Assembly: GCA_035578905.1 (NCBI GenBank) | Contig: JAQJVL010000047.1 | Location: 2,995,974-3,059,973 of the forward strand | Direction: 5' to 3' | Source: Stictocephala bisonia | Taxonomy: Eukaryota; Arthropoda; Insecta; Hemiptera; Membracidae | DNA: 64,000 nt | Shown here: piece by piece, positions 47,691-60,085 of the stretch | How positions within the stretch are numbered: position 1 is the stretch's first letter | How the letters are laid out: each line of letters opens with the position of its first letter | The notes under the pieces: generated by a model | Seen by the model: the letters and a program-made list of their open reading frames with translations, nothing else | Databases searched by the model: none | Told to the model about the DNA's origin: nothing | Translations under genes and position numbers: made by a program

Positions 47691-49554
47691 TATGCGATAA
47701 TAGAGTGTTTTAGAGAAAGCTTAGAGTGTGTGAGAATTCATTTTAAACGTTCGATTCTAGAACCACAATATATTTATGTTTGAGACGAAAACCAACATAA
47801 TAAACTAACTTAAGCTACATATAATAAGGCACTGCTTAAATGCGTAGGAATCAGTAACACCAAGATACAGATGCATCATCGTAATCAAGGCATAGCCTGA
47901 AACGGAGCACAAGCTATACGTGACAAAGTAACCTTACCTAACTTGTAAACTGCTACAAAGATTCGTTCACTCTGTTGAGATAGATTGAAGAGCAAGTCCA
48001 TTTAACTGAAGAACTGAGTAGAAAATCCGAGTAGGCACGCTCCCTTAATACCACTACTAACACCTAATATCAATCAACTTATTCTTTATAAATGAATTAT
48101 AATTTATTTAATTTTGTAGATTCTTATAAAATAACTTGTTTGTTTTTTATAAACAGGCCAATGCTTGCGCTTATTTCACAAAATATAATATTAAAAACAG
48201 CATTTCAAATCCGTATAATTTTATAACATATAATTTTAAAACGGAGCATTTATATTTGTCACCTGATCTTAAGAAAATATTATTTATCAAGGTATCAATA
48301 AGAAGATTTATGTAACCATACATTTTTTGTATGAAACACACATCAAAGAGACATACTGTGTATGGGCTAGGACATCTGAGGACATTCATCGTTTCTGCAG
48401 AATATTTAAATAATCTACCGGGAACGCTGAACTGAAGAATTTGCAACTGTGATCACTGCAAACGTTGTTGAAGTGTTTGGGAGAAAGCCCGGTCACCTGC
48501 AGTATCGTCGTGAGCGAAGCAATGCTACTGGTCTACCCAGGGTTTTGATAGGCTAGATATGGTATAATCTATAAGTAGTAAACCCCACACAGGCCACCGA
48601 ATGATAAACTAAGTACACCACTGATCCAGCGATATGGAGTAAACGAACCGGTAGATATAAAGATGAAATGCATGGGAAGGAAGTGGGGTGATTGGCCTAG
48701 CAGTCTAACTCCTGATTGGCACGTTTGCATGTTTATGACTTTTGAATGAAATTGCAAAACGTGGAAATTAAAAAAGTAAATCTGCCTTAGACTATATCTA
48801 AGGATAAAAACAAGTTAAAGTCATTTATTATATGAATTCCATTCTTGCTACACTGTCTATATTAATACCTCTTATAACTGGTTAAAGATAAAGATTGGAA
48901 ATAACCGTAGGCCCTACTATTTTTCTTGTAATGGAAGTTTCAGTAGAAGCGAATAGTAATCTTATTAAAGAGTTCGATTCGATACTAATATACATTAATG
49001 TAGATGTTTTCTTCTCTTTTTTCCTTGGTAAAGAGCCTTGATTAAACCAAGGCTTCCCTGGCCACCAATGATTACTTGTCAGAGGACAGCCTGAGATCAT
49101 CAACTATACGGCAGTAACGAGAAGTCTGACAGTTCAACATAACTGATACGCCGTGGACTCACAAGCCCTTGTCACAAATGGGAGAGAAACATCTCCATCC
49201 CCCCCCCCCCCCAACATTACACTTATACAAACGTACACTTACCACTGTGTTCTTGTGCAATAGGACAGGTATGTGTTCGTCGTAGTGCTTAGCTTTGGGC
49301 TTATTTAGGCGATAAGTCCGTCCCACAGCGTCGACATCGGCATGCAAGTCAGAAGTCTAGGACCATGGTTCATTATAAAGCTTATTAGATACGTGCTTCG
49401 GATCTTGTGCTAATCATTAAGCTCCTTAGTTGTCATCGGTCTGTTGATAAATATCTTTTCTGAGGATGCGTCAATATCAGTTAGTAACCAGACTACATCG
49501 ATCACCTGACTCATTCTTCAGTAATATTTAATATATTTTAATATTCTTTACATT
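47691..49554. other. Unique DNA, including a candidate exon and a decayed SINE-like head
   Basis: 48685-48735 (GATTGGCCTAGCAGTCTAAC) resembles a tRNA-type A box. A minus-strand open segment at about 49358-49243 ends in a strong donor (GTG followed by GTAAGTGT); see findings. A C run lies at 49198-49212. Confidence 0.3.
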
Positions 49555-49559
49555 AATGC

Positions 49560-51168
49560 TTCCATTTAATACTTCATATTCACCTTAAAATACGCAACTA
49601 ACTGTGTTGGCGACTTATATATAGATCAAGCCTAGTTAACATTACCATTACTAACAGCAATCCTAAATACGTAACTAAATGTGTTGGCGACTTATATCTA
49701 GATCAAGCATAGTTAACATTACCATCACTAACAGCAATCCTAAATACGTAACTAAGTGTGTTGGCGACTTATATCTAGATCAAGCATAGTTAACATTACC
49801 ATTACTAACAGCAATCCTAAATACGTAACTAAGTGTGTTGGCGACTTATATCTAGATCAAGCATAGTTAACATTACCATCACTAACAGCAATCCTAAATA
49901 CGTAACTAAGTGTGTTGGCGACTTATATCTAGATCAAGCATAGTTAACATTACCATCACTAACAGCAATCCTAAATACGTAACTAAGTGTGTTGGCGACT
50001 TATATCTAGATCAAGTATAGTTAACATTACCATTACTAACAGCAATCCTAAATACGTAACTAAGTGTGTTGGCGACTTATATCTAGATCAAGCCAAGTTA
50101 ACATTACCATTACTAACAGCAATCCTAAATACATAACTAAGTGTGTTGGCGACTTATATCTAGATCAAGCCTAGTTAACATTACCATTACTAACAGCAAT
50201 CCTAAATACGTAACTAAGTGTGTTGGCGACTTATATTTAGATCAAGCATAGTTAACATTACCATTACTAACAGCAATCCTAAATACGTAACTAACTGTGT
50301 TGGCGACTTATATCTAGATCAAGCATAGTTAACATTACCATTACTAACAGCAATCCTAAAATACGTAACTAACTGTGTTGGCGACTTATATCTAGATCAA
50401 GCATAGTTAACATTACCATTACTAACAGCAATACTAAATAGGTAACTAAGTGTGTTGGCGACTTATATCTAGATCAAGTATAGTTAACATTACCATTACT
50501 AACAGCAATCCTAAATACGTAACTAAGTGTGTTGGCGACTTATATCTAGATCAAGCATAGTTAACATTACCATTACTAACAGCAATCCTAAATACGTAAC
50601 TAAGTGTGTTGGCGACTTATATCTAGATCAAGCATAGTTAACATTACCATTACTAACAGCAATCCTAAATACGTAACTAAGTGTGTTGGCGACTTATATC
50701 TAGATCAAGCATAGTTAACATTACCATTACTAACAGCAATCCTAAATACGTAACTAAGTGTGTTGGCGACTTATATCTAGATGAAGCATAGTTAACATTA
50801 CCATCACTAACAGCAATCCTAAATACGCAACTAACTGTGTTGGCGACTTATATCTAGATCAAGCCTAGTTAACATTACCATTACTAACAGCAATCCTAAA
50901 TACGTAACTAACTGTGTTGGCGACTTATATCTAGATCAAGCATAGTTAACATTACCATTACTAACAGCAATCCTAAATACGTAACTAAGTGTGTTGGCGA
51001 CTTATATCTAGATCAAGCATAGTTAACATTACCATTACTAACAGCAATCCTAAATACGTAACTAACTGTGTTGGCGACTTATATCTAGATCAAGCATAGT
51101 TAACATTACCAATACTAACAGCAATCCTAAATACGCAACTAACTGTGTTGGCGACTTATATCTTTTTG
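49560..51168. repeat. 77-bp minisatellite, about 20 copies
   Basis: The unit is GTTGGCGACTTATATCTAGA, TCAAGCATAGTTAACATTAC, CATTACTAACAGCAATCCTA, AATACGTAACTAAGTGT; period 77 bp. Variants (ATTACC versus ATCACC; AAGTGTG versus AACTGTG; GCATAG versus GCCTAG) are scattered and partly clustered. It ends abruptly at ATCTTTTTGAAATCCC. Confidence 0.95.
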
Positions 51169-52371
51169 AAATCCCTGCCCGACTTTTAGCATAAAACACG
51201 ACGTGACAAAATTAATTAGTCTGAAAGTGGATTTTCTCCACATACGTTAGGTTACATCAACTATCCTTTGTAAGAGATTAGTTAAGGAGGATTTTAGAGG
51301 TTGAAGGTTTACACCGATTGGTTGGGGAGTACAGTTAAATTGAAGTAAAATTTTGTGAACCTCTAATACAAAAATTTACATTCCCTCTCATTTATTATGT
51401 TTTATATTTTAATGTGCATTCGTTTGGCTATTCCGAAAAGGCAAATATAATTTCATTAGAATAGAGGTGAAAATAAATTGTCACTAAATGAAAATCTCTG
51501 ATAATTCCTGGCTCGTTATAACAGACAACTTCACACTTTAAGCAACTGGGTAACTAAGGACTACAATCGAATGGAAACAATTAATTTTGAATTAACTCTC
51601 ACTAATGAGTTTAACTCCCACGGCACAGTTTCGTGGGGCAGAAGGTAAATACAAAACGAAAGTAACCTCTTTACAGAAATGTAATGGACAAACAAATGTA
51701 GTTTGTAGGTATTTCAATTAGTTTTAATTAACTGTAAAACAATAACACCTCATCTTAAGCAGTGTAATATTTAATTAGTATAAGAAATACAAATTGAATA
51801 TTATACTTTCAAGTCGGATTGAATGCAATAAGATATTTTGTTTTTAAGGAACAAGAAACATTATTCAGGTACGATGACGGGGTTAAAATTAAAATTATGA
51901 GTTTGCGTCTTGGTGATTTTGAAATCTTTTAATATACCAATTTATTACAATATATTATCTTTACATACTCCCTTAGTAGATTATAATAAAATCTGAGGAT
52001 TTGTATATGGTGCACTTGGATATGTAAGCTTTAAGCACTAGGCAATACAACACAAAAGCCTACTTCACAAAAATATATTTCTTATTATCAAGCATTGGTA
52101 TTATATTTTTATGTGGTAACCAGCATTTACAAACTTGTATGCGACCTTTATTAGTAAATTCCTAAATAGCCAGACTTCATGTCCCAAATATTTGTGGTAC
52201 AATCTATGTTCATAAAATACGTGGTAAATACCACGGGCAATTTGATTTTTGGAACATGTTTTTGGAATTTTTAAAAATTTCGACTGCAAAAATAAATTCA
52301 CAAAGCATTTTAAAACAGTTTTATCATACATATATTTTAAACATATTAATAGCGGTGCATCTAGCTTGAAG
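51169..52371. other. Unique AT-rich DNA
   Basis: No feature recognised. Confidence 0.4.
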
Positions 52372-52790
52372 TTGTCTAGAATAACTGATTAATAACTAGC
52401 GAAGAGTTAATCTTTGACAACATTCAAGAGCAAACTAGACATCTAATAATAACGATTAATAACGAGCGAAGAGCTAATCTTTGACAACATTCAAGAGCAA
52501 ACTAGACATCTAATAATAACGATTAATAACGAGCGAAGAGCTAATCTTTGACAACATTCAAGAGCAAACTAGACATCTAATAATAACGATTAATAACGAG
52601 CGAAGAGCTAATCTTTGACAACATTCAAGAGCAAACTAGACATCTAATAATAACGATTAATAACGAGCGAAGAGCTAATCTTTGACAACATTCAAGAGCA
52701 AACTTAGACATCTAATAATAACGATTAATAACGAGCGAAGAGCTAATCTTTGACAACATTCAAGAGCAAACTAGACATCTAATAGAAATA
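52372..52790. repeat. 67-bp minisatellite, 6 copies
   Basis: The unit is TCTTTGACAACATTCAAGAG, CAAACTAGACATCTAATAAT, AACGATTAATAACGAGCGAA, GAGCTAA; period 67 bp. Internal copies are essentially identical; the first is diverged. Confidence 0.95.
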
Positions 52791-54799
52791 ACATTTTGAA
52801 AGTTAATGAGTAATGTAGGTTTATTATCTGGATACAGTTTTTATTTTGAAAAAAATCATAAAACTGTCTATCGTTGTTGTAAAAAAAATTCGGTTGAAAG
52901 CATTGAAGAATATGTTTGCTTTTAATACTTATTGACCCATCAATGACTTTTCATTAAGTTATGTATCTATAATTGCTATTCATTTCTTGGTTGACGATTT
53001 AATGACTTAACAATCACACAATACGTCTGTAAACATTCTTATATGTTTTTATAAATATACTAATAGTATATTTCATAACAAGAGTGGAAAGTGGGGTTTT
53101 GCATGTTCGAGACCATATGTTTGAAGTGCGAGACTTGTCGAGCACTTCAATTGGTCGAGGACATACAAAACACTTTCACTCGAGTTTTGAACGATACTTT
53201 TCACTACACTACGGAATAAAAACAGGTGTTGCTGACTGTGGAAAAATTTCGGTTGTAAACAATGTTACTTTCGGTAGTAAACAATAGACAGCTGTTGAAA
53301 ATATGATGTTTCGCAGGTTGTAAACACATAACGAAAACAGCTAAACTCATAGTAGTGTAGTGAAAAATATAATTTTGTTATTTCATATAAATTAGTTTGA
53401 CAACGTGATTCAAGAGAAAATTACATTTCGCTTAACAGAAATATCACGGTCTTTGGTTACTGCAATTTGTAAGATTATATATGTAAATAGTTTTTAGTTT
53501 CCGATTCCGTTTTCCTATTTTCTCATTTTATTTTGGTAGGTGATAAGACATATCATAAGTTAACAAAATTACTGGTTTAATTTTATGAAGACAACTGTTT
53601 TTATCAATAATTTTGTTCAATTCTGAATGACTAAAAGCTATCAAAAGAACAAAATATATAAACTTTAAACAATGATTATTTACGGGACCTTGACTCAACA
53701 ATGGTTGTGACATGTTTTGTTTCCTCAGATACTGTGACGTAACAGCGTACAACGAAACACCAAGACGATATGCATACATTTACATAGACAAGTGCGTGGT
53801 TGGTCACTATTCCTTCTACTTACAACCACGTGTGACGCCATCAGGTTGTAACAACTATTAACAGAGTCCGTAAGTCACTACGTGGCACGCCAAAGTGCCT
53901 TGTCACTTATTTAAGTCGATTTCTTAGTAAACATTATTGGCGATTTGATGGAGAGTAGTGAAAGTATTCGATAGATAAAATATCCCATTTCATAAATTGA
54001 ATAATAAATATTTTTATTTAAAATTATTTATTGGTAAATAATTTAAAAGAAATTCAATATAATTACAACCTACCAAGAACATTATTATTAACTATAAATA
54101 CCGACAATTTGTCCAGCATTTATAAATTATTAACAAAATAATAAAGTCATAATTAATTTTAAAATTTCAATTATAGTAATTCTTAAGATCAAGTAAGGAA
54201 ATTGAACGAATTAATTTGTTTTTACTTCTTAACAACTCCTTTTTAACAAACAAAAAAATAACTTACTTTTACTATTCTTGAAGTACTAAATCGGAAAGAA
54301 TTTGCAAAAGTATTCTTACAAAGCTACAAAAAAATAGTCACAGTTTTGTTAGTTAAGAAAAGACAATAGATAATTAAAAGTTGGTACTTGAATTTAAACA
54401 AATTAAATTGTTACTTTAATGTATCTTAAATTGTTTCTTACAAACTTTAATTAACAATCTAAACCCTTTAACGAAAATCTTTACAAGTTGTGATAAGTCC
54501 CACCTTGCTTTGCAGTAGTTGATGTTGATGCTGCCATGATCAGTTTTCTTTCTTTGTAAAATTAGCTGTCCATATTTAATGATAATTAACTACTCATTGC
54601 TGCTAGTATAATATTTTACGATTTAGCCATTGTATAGCTGTAGTATTGTGTGTGTTTTTTTGTTTATAAACTCGACAACTTGCTACCTCAACAGTAAAGA
54701 GGAAAAGCACAATAACCACTGTAAAGTTGAACACCGACTGTCAGTGCTCCTTGAATCAGTGAGGCGAGTGGCGATTGTTATGACTCGGCAATCCGGCAA
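52791..54799. other. Unique AT-rich DNA
   Basis: A 9-bp-arm hairpin (TTGAAGTGC/GCACTTCAA) lies at about 53120-53150. A short minus-strand frame at 54537 begins ATGGCAGCATC and meets a GTGGGA donor-like site after 11 codons (see findings). Nothing else recognised. Confidence 0.35.
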
Positions 54800-55132
54800 C
54801 AATGAGCCACAAGAGGAGCAATTACACCTCGACTAACGGAAGTAGCCAAACGACCATATGGATAGGATGTGTTTGTAGCCGCGGAAACAAGGCCAGCTGC
54901 TTGTTAGCGAACTGCTCCGTCATGTCGCTCCTCCACACTGATGGTATACAGAGGGCGTACTCCAAGAACCCACCAACAATGGGCCACAGGAGGAGCTATT
55001 ACACTTTGGATCATGGAAGTAGCCAAACGACCATATGGATAGGATGTGTTTGTGGGCCACGGAAACAGGGTCAGCTGCTTGTTAGCAAACTGCTCTGTCA
55101 TCTCGCTCCTCCACACTGATGGTATACAGAGA
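54800..55132. repeat. 177-bp tandem dimer
   Basis: AGTAGCCAAACGACCATATG begins at 54841 and 55018. The two copies share the region through CTCCACACTGATGGTATACA with about 10 percent differences. No further copies were seen. Confidence 0.85.
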
Positions 55133-55870
55133 TTGTTTGTTAGGTCAATACAAGCAAATATGCCATATAACACGTGTCCTTTCTTGATTCATTTTCTGTC
55201 TGTGTTTTTACAAACATTTGAATATCCAAACCATTTGACATACAATACTAAGTTTTCCTATAAAATTTGATCTTAGAAAGACACATTTTATGTGAAAAGG
55301 CTGTTGGTCTAAAATTATCAGTTTCAAAATGGCGGTTGTCTTTTTCAAATATAAAAATCATTATATAACAAAAAACCAACAAATTTTACCCAAAATTGTT
55401 CTAGTAAAATAGTTGTAGATTACATTATGCCAAGTTCATCGATATACTACTTTAAACGATCGGGCAATAAATAACAGAGGACACTTTTTTTATGGCTGAA
55501 AGCATTGTCATCTGAGAACTCTTTACGCAGATGACAGAATGGTTTTTGAGAAATTCATATTTTTTTAAAAACACAAACATACACACAGACAGAAAACAAA
55601 TCGAGAAAGGACACATGTTGTACGGTTATTTGTTTGAATTGACCTGACATACAATCCTTTACAATATGCGACAGTTGAAGCTAGACACCCTCTATATTAT
55701 GGTATTTGAAGACTGTTAGTTCTTAAAAGATTTTTTTAGTTCTACCACTCTCCTGGTATTGCCTATCTCATGTTTAATCTTATTGAAAAATAATCATATT
55801 ACTATAGTTCATTTGCATTATTTATTAATATTTTAAGAATAACTTTATCGCAATAAATATTCAGTAATTC
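55133..55870. other. Unique AT-rich DNA
   Basis: No feature recognised. Confidence 0.4.
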
Positions 55871-56272
55871 ATTCATTATTCATCTCTAAGACGCCGATCG
55901 TAGAGATATGGGCGAAAATGATGGAATAATGAGTGTGATGAGTGTAGATGAACGAGTCATTGTTAGTATACTTCGACTAAGCTCAGATAGGACTATTTAT
56001 TAATAGCCCAATAGCGAGGGCAACTAACAGCTTTACGTAGAATTAGTGTTGATCTGATTTTCAGCTAGCTGACCAGTCTGACTCTCATTCAACCTTGACT
56101 ACCATTCTAAGTGGATTCCCAGAATTCTCTAGTAGTGTCCACGTTGATGGCAACCATTGAATGGACACCGTGACGGTATTAAGAGGACCGAGCATGGAAC
56201 CTATCGCCTACAATCTCCCAAACACTTTGTTCCCAAGTAGCGGTGTTACAGCAATGCGCCACCAGTGCTGAC
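55871..56272 (-). mobile_element. SINE-like element, copy 3
   Basis: It is near full length. The head reads CAGCACTGGTGGCGCATTGC; the 3' end has the ATCTCTACGATCGGCGTC hairpin and a GAATAATGAATGAAT tail. It aligns with copy 1 throughout, with several deletions. Three copies sharing both ends confirm a mobile family. Confidence 0.7.
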
Positions 56273-56730
56273 TAGTGGTCTATTATTATTAATAAAAAAA
56301 TGTATTATTCATAAATATTAATAAATAATCATTCAATAATATGTATTTATTATTGATAAAATAAACCAATCAATAATTTAACGTCATAAAAAAGATACAA
56401 AATTTTTGTATAAACTTAATGAAGCCTTAGCAAGTCACTGTAAGAGTTTATGGTTGCAATTAAACTAGATTTATTATGACATTGCATATAGTAGCGATCA
56501 ATAACGTACATCATTATATAGGGCTACAAAGTTCATCTAAGTAACAGTGATACTAGTAGTGATAGCCTTTTATGAGTAAAACATTCTAAAGAATGCTCTA
56601 TTTACAGAAGAAAAGCTGGTTAAACAATTAAAAGAGGGTCTCTACTTCCATAACATTTCATAAAATTAATTAATGAAATTGTTGTTAACATTAACTGCTT
56701 TAAGAAATGTGTTCCTCAATTTAAATATTC
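56273..56730. other. Unique AT-rich DNA
   Basis: No feature recognised. Confidence 0.4.
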
Positions 56731-57010
56731 ATTTAGCCAGCCGGTGTGTCGATACGGCCTAGTGTCCCAAACACACCTTCCTCCAGAGTAACGCAAACCA
56801 AAGATTCTCCTCCCATTCCTCCTAGATGTAAGTGACCTGAAGAGATAGTCCATGAGTAGATAAGATACTTGTGAAGGAGAAGACGACTGAGCACACTGTG
56901 CTTAACACTCATTGAGCCAGCCGGTGTGTCGACACGGCTGAGTGTCCCAAGCACAACTTCCTCCACTGTGACGCAAGCCCAAGTTTCTCCTCACATTCCT
57001 TCTAGATTCC
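56731..57010. repeat. 180-bp dimer (AGCCAGCCGGTGTGTCGA)
   Basis: AGCCAGCCGGTGTGTCGA occurs at 56735 and 56915, followed in both copies by AGTGTCCCAA, CTTCCTCCA and TTCTCCTC. The second copy is partial. A minus-strand frame crosses it but is explained by the duplication. Confidence 0.8.
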
Positions 57011-57690
57011 CTATTGTCTTCTCGTCACTATCTGAGAGCTAATGACCAGCTGTCAAATGTCAGTATGGGAGGTCCTATGGTTTCTTATTGTAGTGTGGCA
57101 ACGACTATTCCAATGATTGACAGTGAACGCTCCGTCCAGACAGAAATGTGTTAGCGAAGAATGTTAACTGTGACGTAAATGGCTGAATGATACGATAAGT
57201 AGGCTTACTTAAAAAAACAGTGGAACAACAGTACAATGATTACGTACTGTTACGTGATTAGGTACGCAAGTATCCACGTAATAATGAACTATATTTTTTA
57301 ATCTGAAGGGATGAAACAAGTTAAAGTCATGGCATCGTACTAAGTCTGATAATATCAATTAAAAATAAAGTAAATCTTTATACCAACAAATATAATTAAC
57401 TTAAGTCTAAAACAATTGAATTAAAGATAATAAAATGTATACAGTAATTTTAGTCAGTACTTGGTAGATAAGAAAATTATAACATCAACAAAATACAGCT
57501 GTAAAAAAATGAATTGCAGTCAGCAATGTGTATAACAATAAGTAAATTTTTACATTTACAATGTAATTGTATATTTCAGGAAATAAATTGTAGTCAAGAA
57601 AATTAATTATAGTTTGAATAAGTGTAACTACACATTAAATAGCGATCACCTGATGCTACAAGCACAATATCTGTAGCACAAAATAAGTGA
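57011..57690. other. Unique AT-rich DNA
   Basis: No feature recognised. Confidence 0.4.
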
Positions 57691-57890
57691 ATGTCATAAA
57701 ACACAAATGTATTAGAGTAAAATTAAAAGTCGCCTAGAAATATTATAGTTATCGATTTTGGTAACCATATTGAAAAGGTTCTTTTAGAACCCCTTTGGTC
57801 TGAGGGTGTTAAACGTGGTTTTCCGAATCCAATCACCATAGTACTGTATATTTGTACTTGTATTGAGTTGACATTCACATTTTAGTCGTT
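57691..57890. mobile_element. Penelope-like 3' module, copy D (head-to-head inverted pair)
   Basis: The left half (about 57697-57765) is in the orientation of copies A-C: AATATTATAGTTATCGATTT and TGGTAACC. The right half (about 57787-57880) is reversed: CCCTTTGGTCTGAGGGTG, GGTTTTCCGAATCCAATCAC, ATATTTGTACTTGTATTG. The two halves form an imperfect palindrome around 57775. Confidence 0.5.
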
Positions 57891-58504
57891 CTATCAACAC
57901 GTAATATGATAATTAAGAAACCATTACTGCCAGCAATAAATATATGGGGCAGTAAAGGAAACATAGCCAAAGAACCAGTTTAGAAAAGAAATCCACAGTA
58001 AATTAACTGTTTAGTAGCTAAATAAAACATATAATAATAAAATGCATTTTACACAGGTAATGGTACAACTAATAGTAGTAACTAAGTTCTTCGCACAGAT
58101 CAATAGTCTGTGGGGAACGGGCAGAGTAAGGCTGAGAAGGCGAAAGATCTCTCCTTTAAAAAATATAATAATAATTGTACAGTTATTTCACAGAACAACG
58201 TTCCAGTCCCATTAGTGAATATCTAGACTCCTGTGGTTGACGACCACGGTCTGCCATCGGTGAAGATATAAGACGTCAGTCCAGACGCCATCTTTACGAC
58301 TGAATTAATGCTCGTTTTGATAGCTTTATTGGTTGCCGCAGCCACTTTTATTGTTATCGGCATCAGCGTGTGGCTGAACGAGCAATAATACGGAGTAGGC
58401 CTCTTGGAATCATAAATGACTCGCTTCCACAGGAATAATTCACTGCCACGATTGTATTTTATTGCTACTCTGCTATTTGTCGTGATACTAGGAATGTCCG
58501 TATT
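57891..58504. other. Unique DNA with a small hydrophobic reading frame
   Basis: Contains the short frame at 58270-58388 listed separately. The patch 58200-58400 is more GC-rich than its surroundings. Confidence 0.4.
58308..58388 (+). CDS. Possible 26-residue single-membrane-span micropeptide
   Basis: ATG at 58308 opens a 26-codon frame. It begins MLVLIALLVAAATFIVIG and ends in a short polar tail, SVWLNEQ, then TAA at 58386. About 22 residues are continuously hydrophobic, enough for one membrane helix. The frame is open upstream for another 12 codons (from DVSPDAIFTTEL) to a TAA, so it could also be a terminal exon of a larger membrane protein, although no good acceptor is visible. The start context is weak. 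The peptide was not recognised, and chance is the main alternative. Confidence 0.2.
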   Translation: MLVLIALLVAAATFIVIGISVWLNEQ

Positions 58505-60085
58505 GCAAGACCCGTGTAATCTGTACTAACTGTTAGGGATGGGAATTGGTTATGTTATCTACGAAGATAGTACAATCATCGTAAATAAAAGCCCTGTAAT
58601 CTATATTTACTGTTAGGGATGGAAATTGGTTATGTTATCTACGAATATGGTACAATCACCGGAAATAAAAGCCCGGTAATCTGTATTTACTGTTAGGGAT
58701 GGGAATTGGTTATGTTATCTACGAATATGGTACAATCACCGGATATAAAAGCCCGGTAATCTATATTTACTGTTAGGGATGGGAATTGGTTATGTTATCT
58801 GCGAATATGGTACAATCACTGGAAATAAAAGCCCGGTAATCTGTATTTACTGTTAGGGATGGGAATTGGTTATGTTACCTACGAATATGGTACAATCGCC
58901 GGATATAAAAGCCCGGTAATCTATATTTACTGTTAGGGATGGGAATTGGTTATGTTATCTGCGAATATGGTACAATCACCGGAAATAAAAGCCCGGTAAT
59001 CTATATTTACTGATAGGGATGGGAATTGGTTATGTTATCTACGAATATGGTACAATCACCGGAAATAAAAGCCCGGTAATCTGTATTTACTGTTAGGGAT
59101 GGGAATTGGTTATGTTATCTACGAATATGGTACAATCACCGGAAATAAAAGCCCGGTAATCTGTATTTACTGTTAGGGATGGGAATTGGTTATGTTATCT
59201 ACGAATATGGTACAATCACTGGAAATAAAAGCCCGGTAATCTGTATTTACTGTTAGGGATGGGAATTGGTTATGTTATCTACGAATATGGTAAAATCACC
59301 GGAAATAAAAGCCCGGTAATCTATATTTACTGATAGGGATGGAAATTGGTTATGTTATCTAAGAATATGGTACAATCACCGGAAATAAAAGCCCGGTAAT
59401 CTGTATTTACTGTTAGGGATGGGAATTGGTTATGTTATCTACGAATATGGTACAATCACAGGAAATAAAAGCCCGGTAATCCGTATTTACTGTTAGTTAT
59501 GGGAATTGGTTATGTTATCTACGAATATGGTACAATCACCGGAAATAAAAGCCCGGTAAACTGTATTTACTGTTAGGGATGGGAATTGGTTATGTTATCT
59601 ACGAATATGGTACAATCACTGGAAATAAAAGCCCGGTAATCTGTATTTACTGTTAGGGATGGGAATTGGTTATGTTATCTACGAATATGGTAAAATCACC
59701 GGAAATAAAAGCCCGGTAATCTATATTTACTGATAGGGATGGAAATTGGTTATGTTATCTAAGAATATGGTACAATCACCGGAAATAAAAGCCCGGTAAT
59801 CTGTATTTACTGTTAGGGGTGGGAATTGGTTATGTTATCTACGAATATGGTACAATCACCGGAAATAAAAGCCCGGTAATCTGTATTTACTGTTAGGGAT
59901 GGGAATTGGTTATGTTATCTACGAATATGGTACAATCAACGTAAATAAAAGCCCTGTAAACTGTATTTACTGTTAGGGATGGGAATTGGTTATGTTATCT
60001 AGGAAGATGGTACAATCAACGTAAATAAAAGCCCTGTTATCTATATTTACTGTTAGGGATGGGAATTGGTATTTTACTATGTGAA
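58505..60085. repeat. 80-bp minisatellite with a 400-bp higher-order block, about 19-20 copies
   Basis: The unit is CTGTATTTACTGTTAGGGAT, GGGAATTGGTTATGTTATCT, ACGAATATGGTACAATCACC, GGAAATAAAAGCCCGGTAAT; period exactly 80 bp. Variant units recur at 400 bp: the pair GTAAAATCACC and CTAAGAATATGG occurs at 59290-59360 and again at 59690-59760, indicating a five-unit duplication. Edge copies are the most diverged. Confidence 0.96.
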
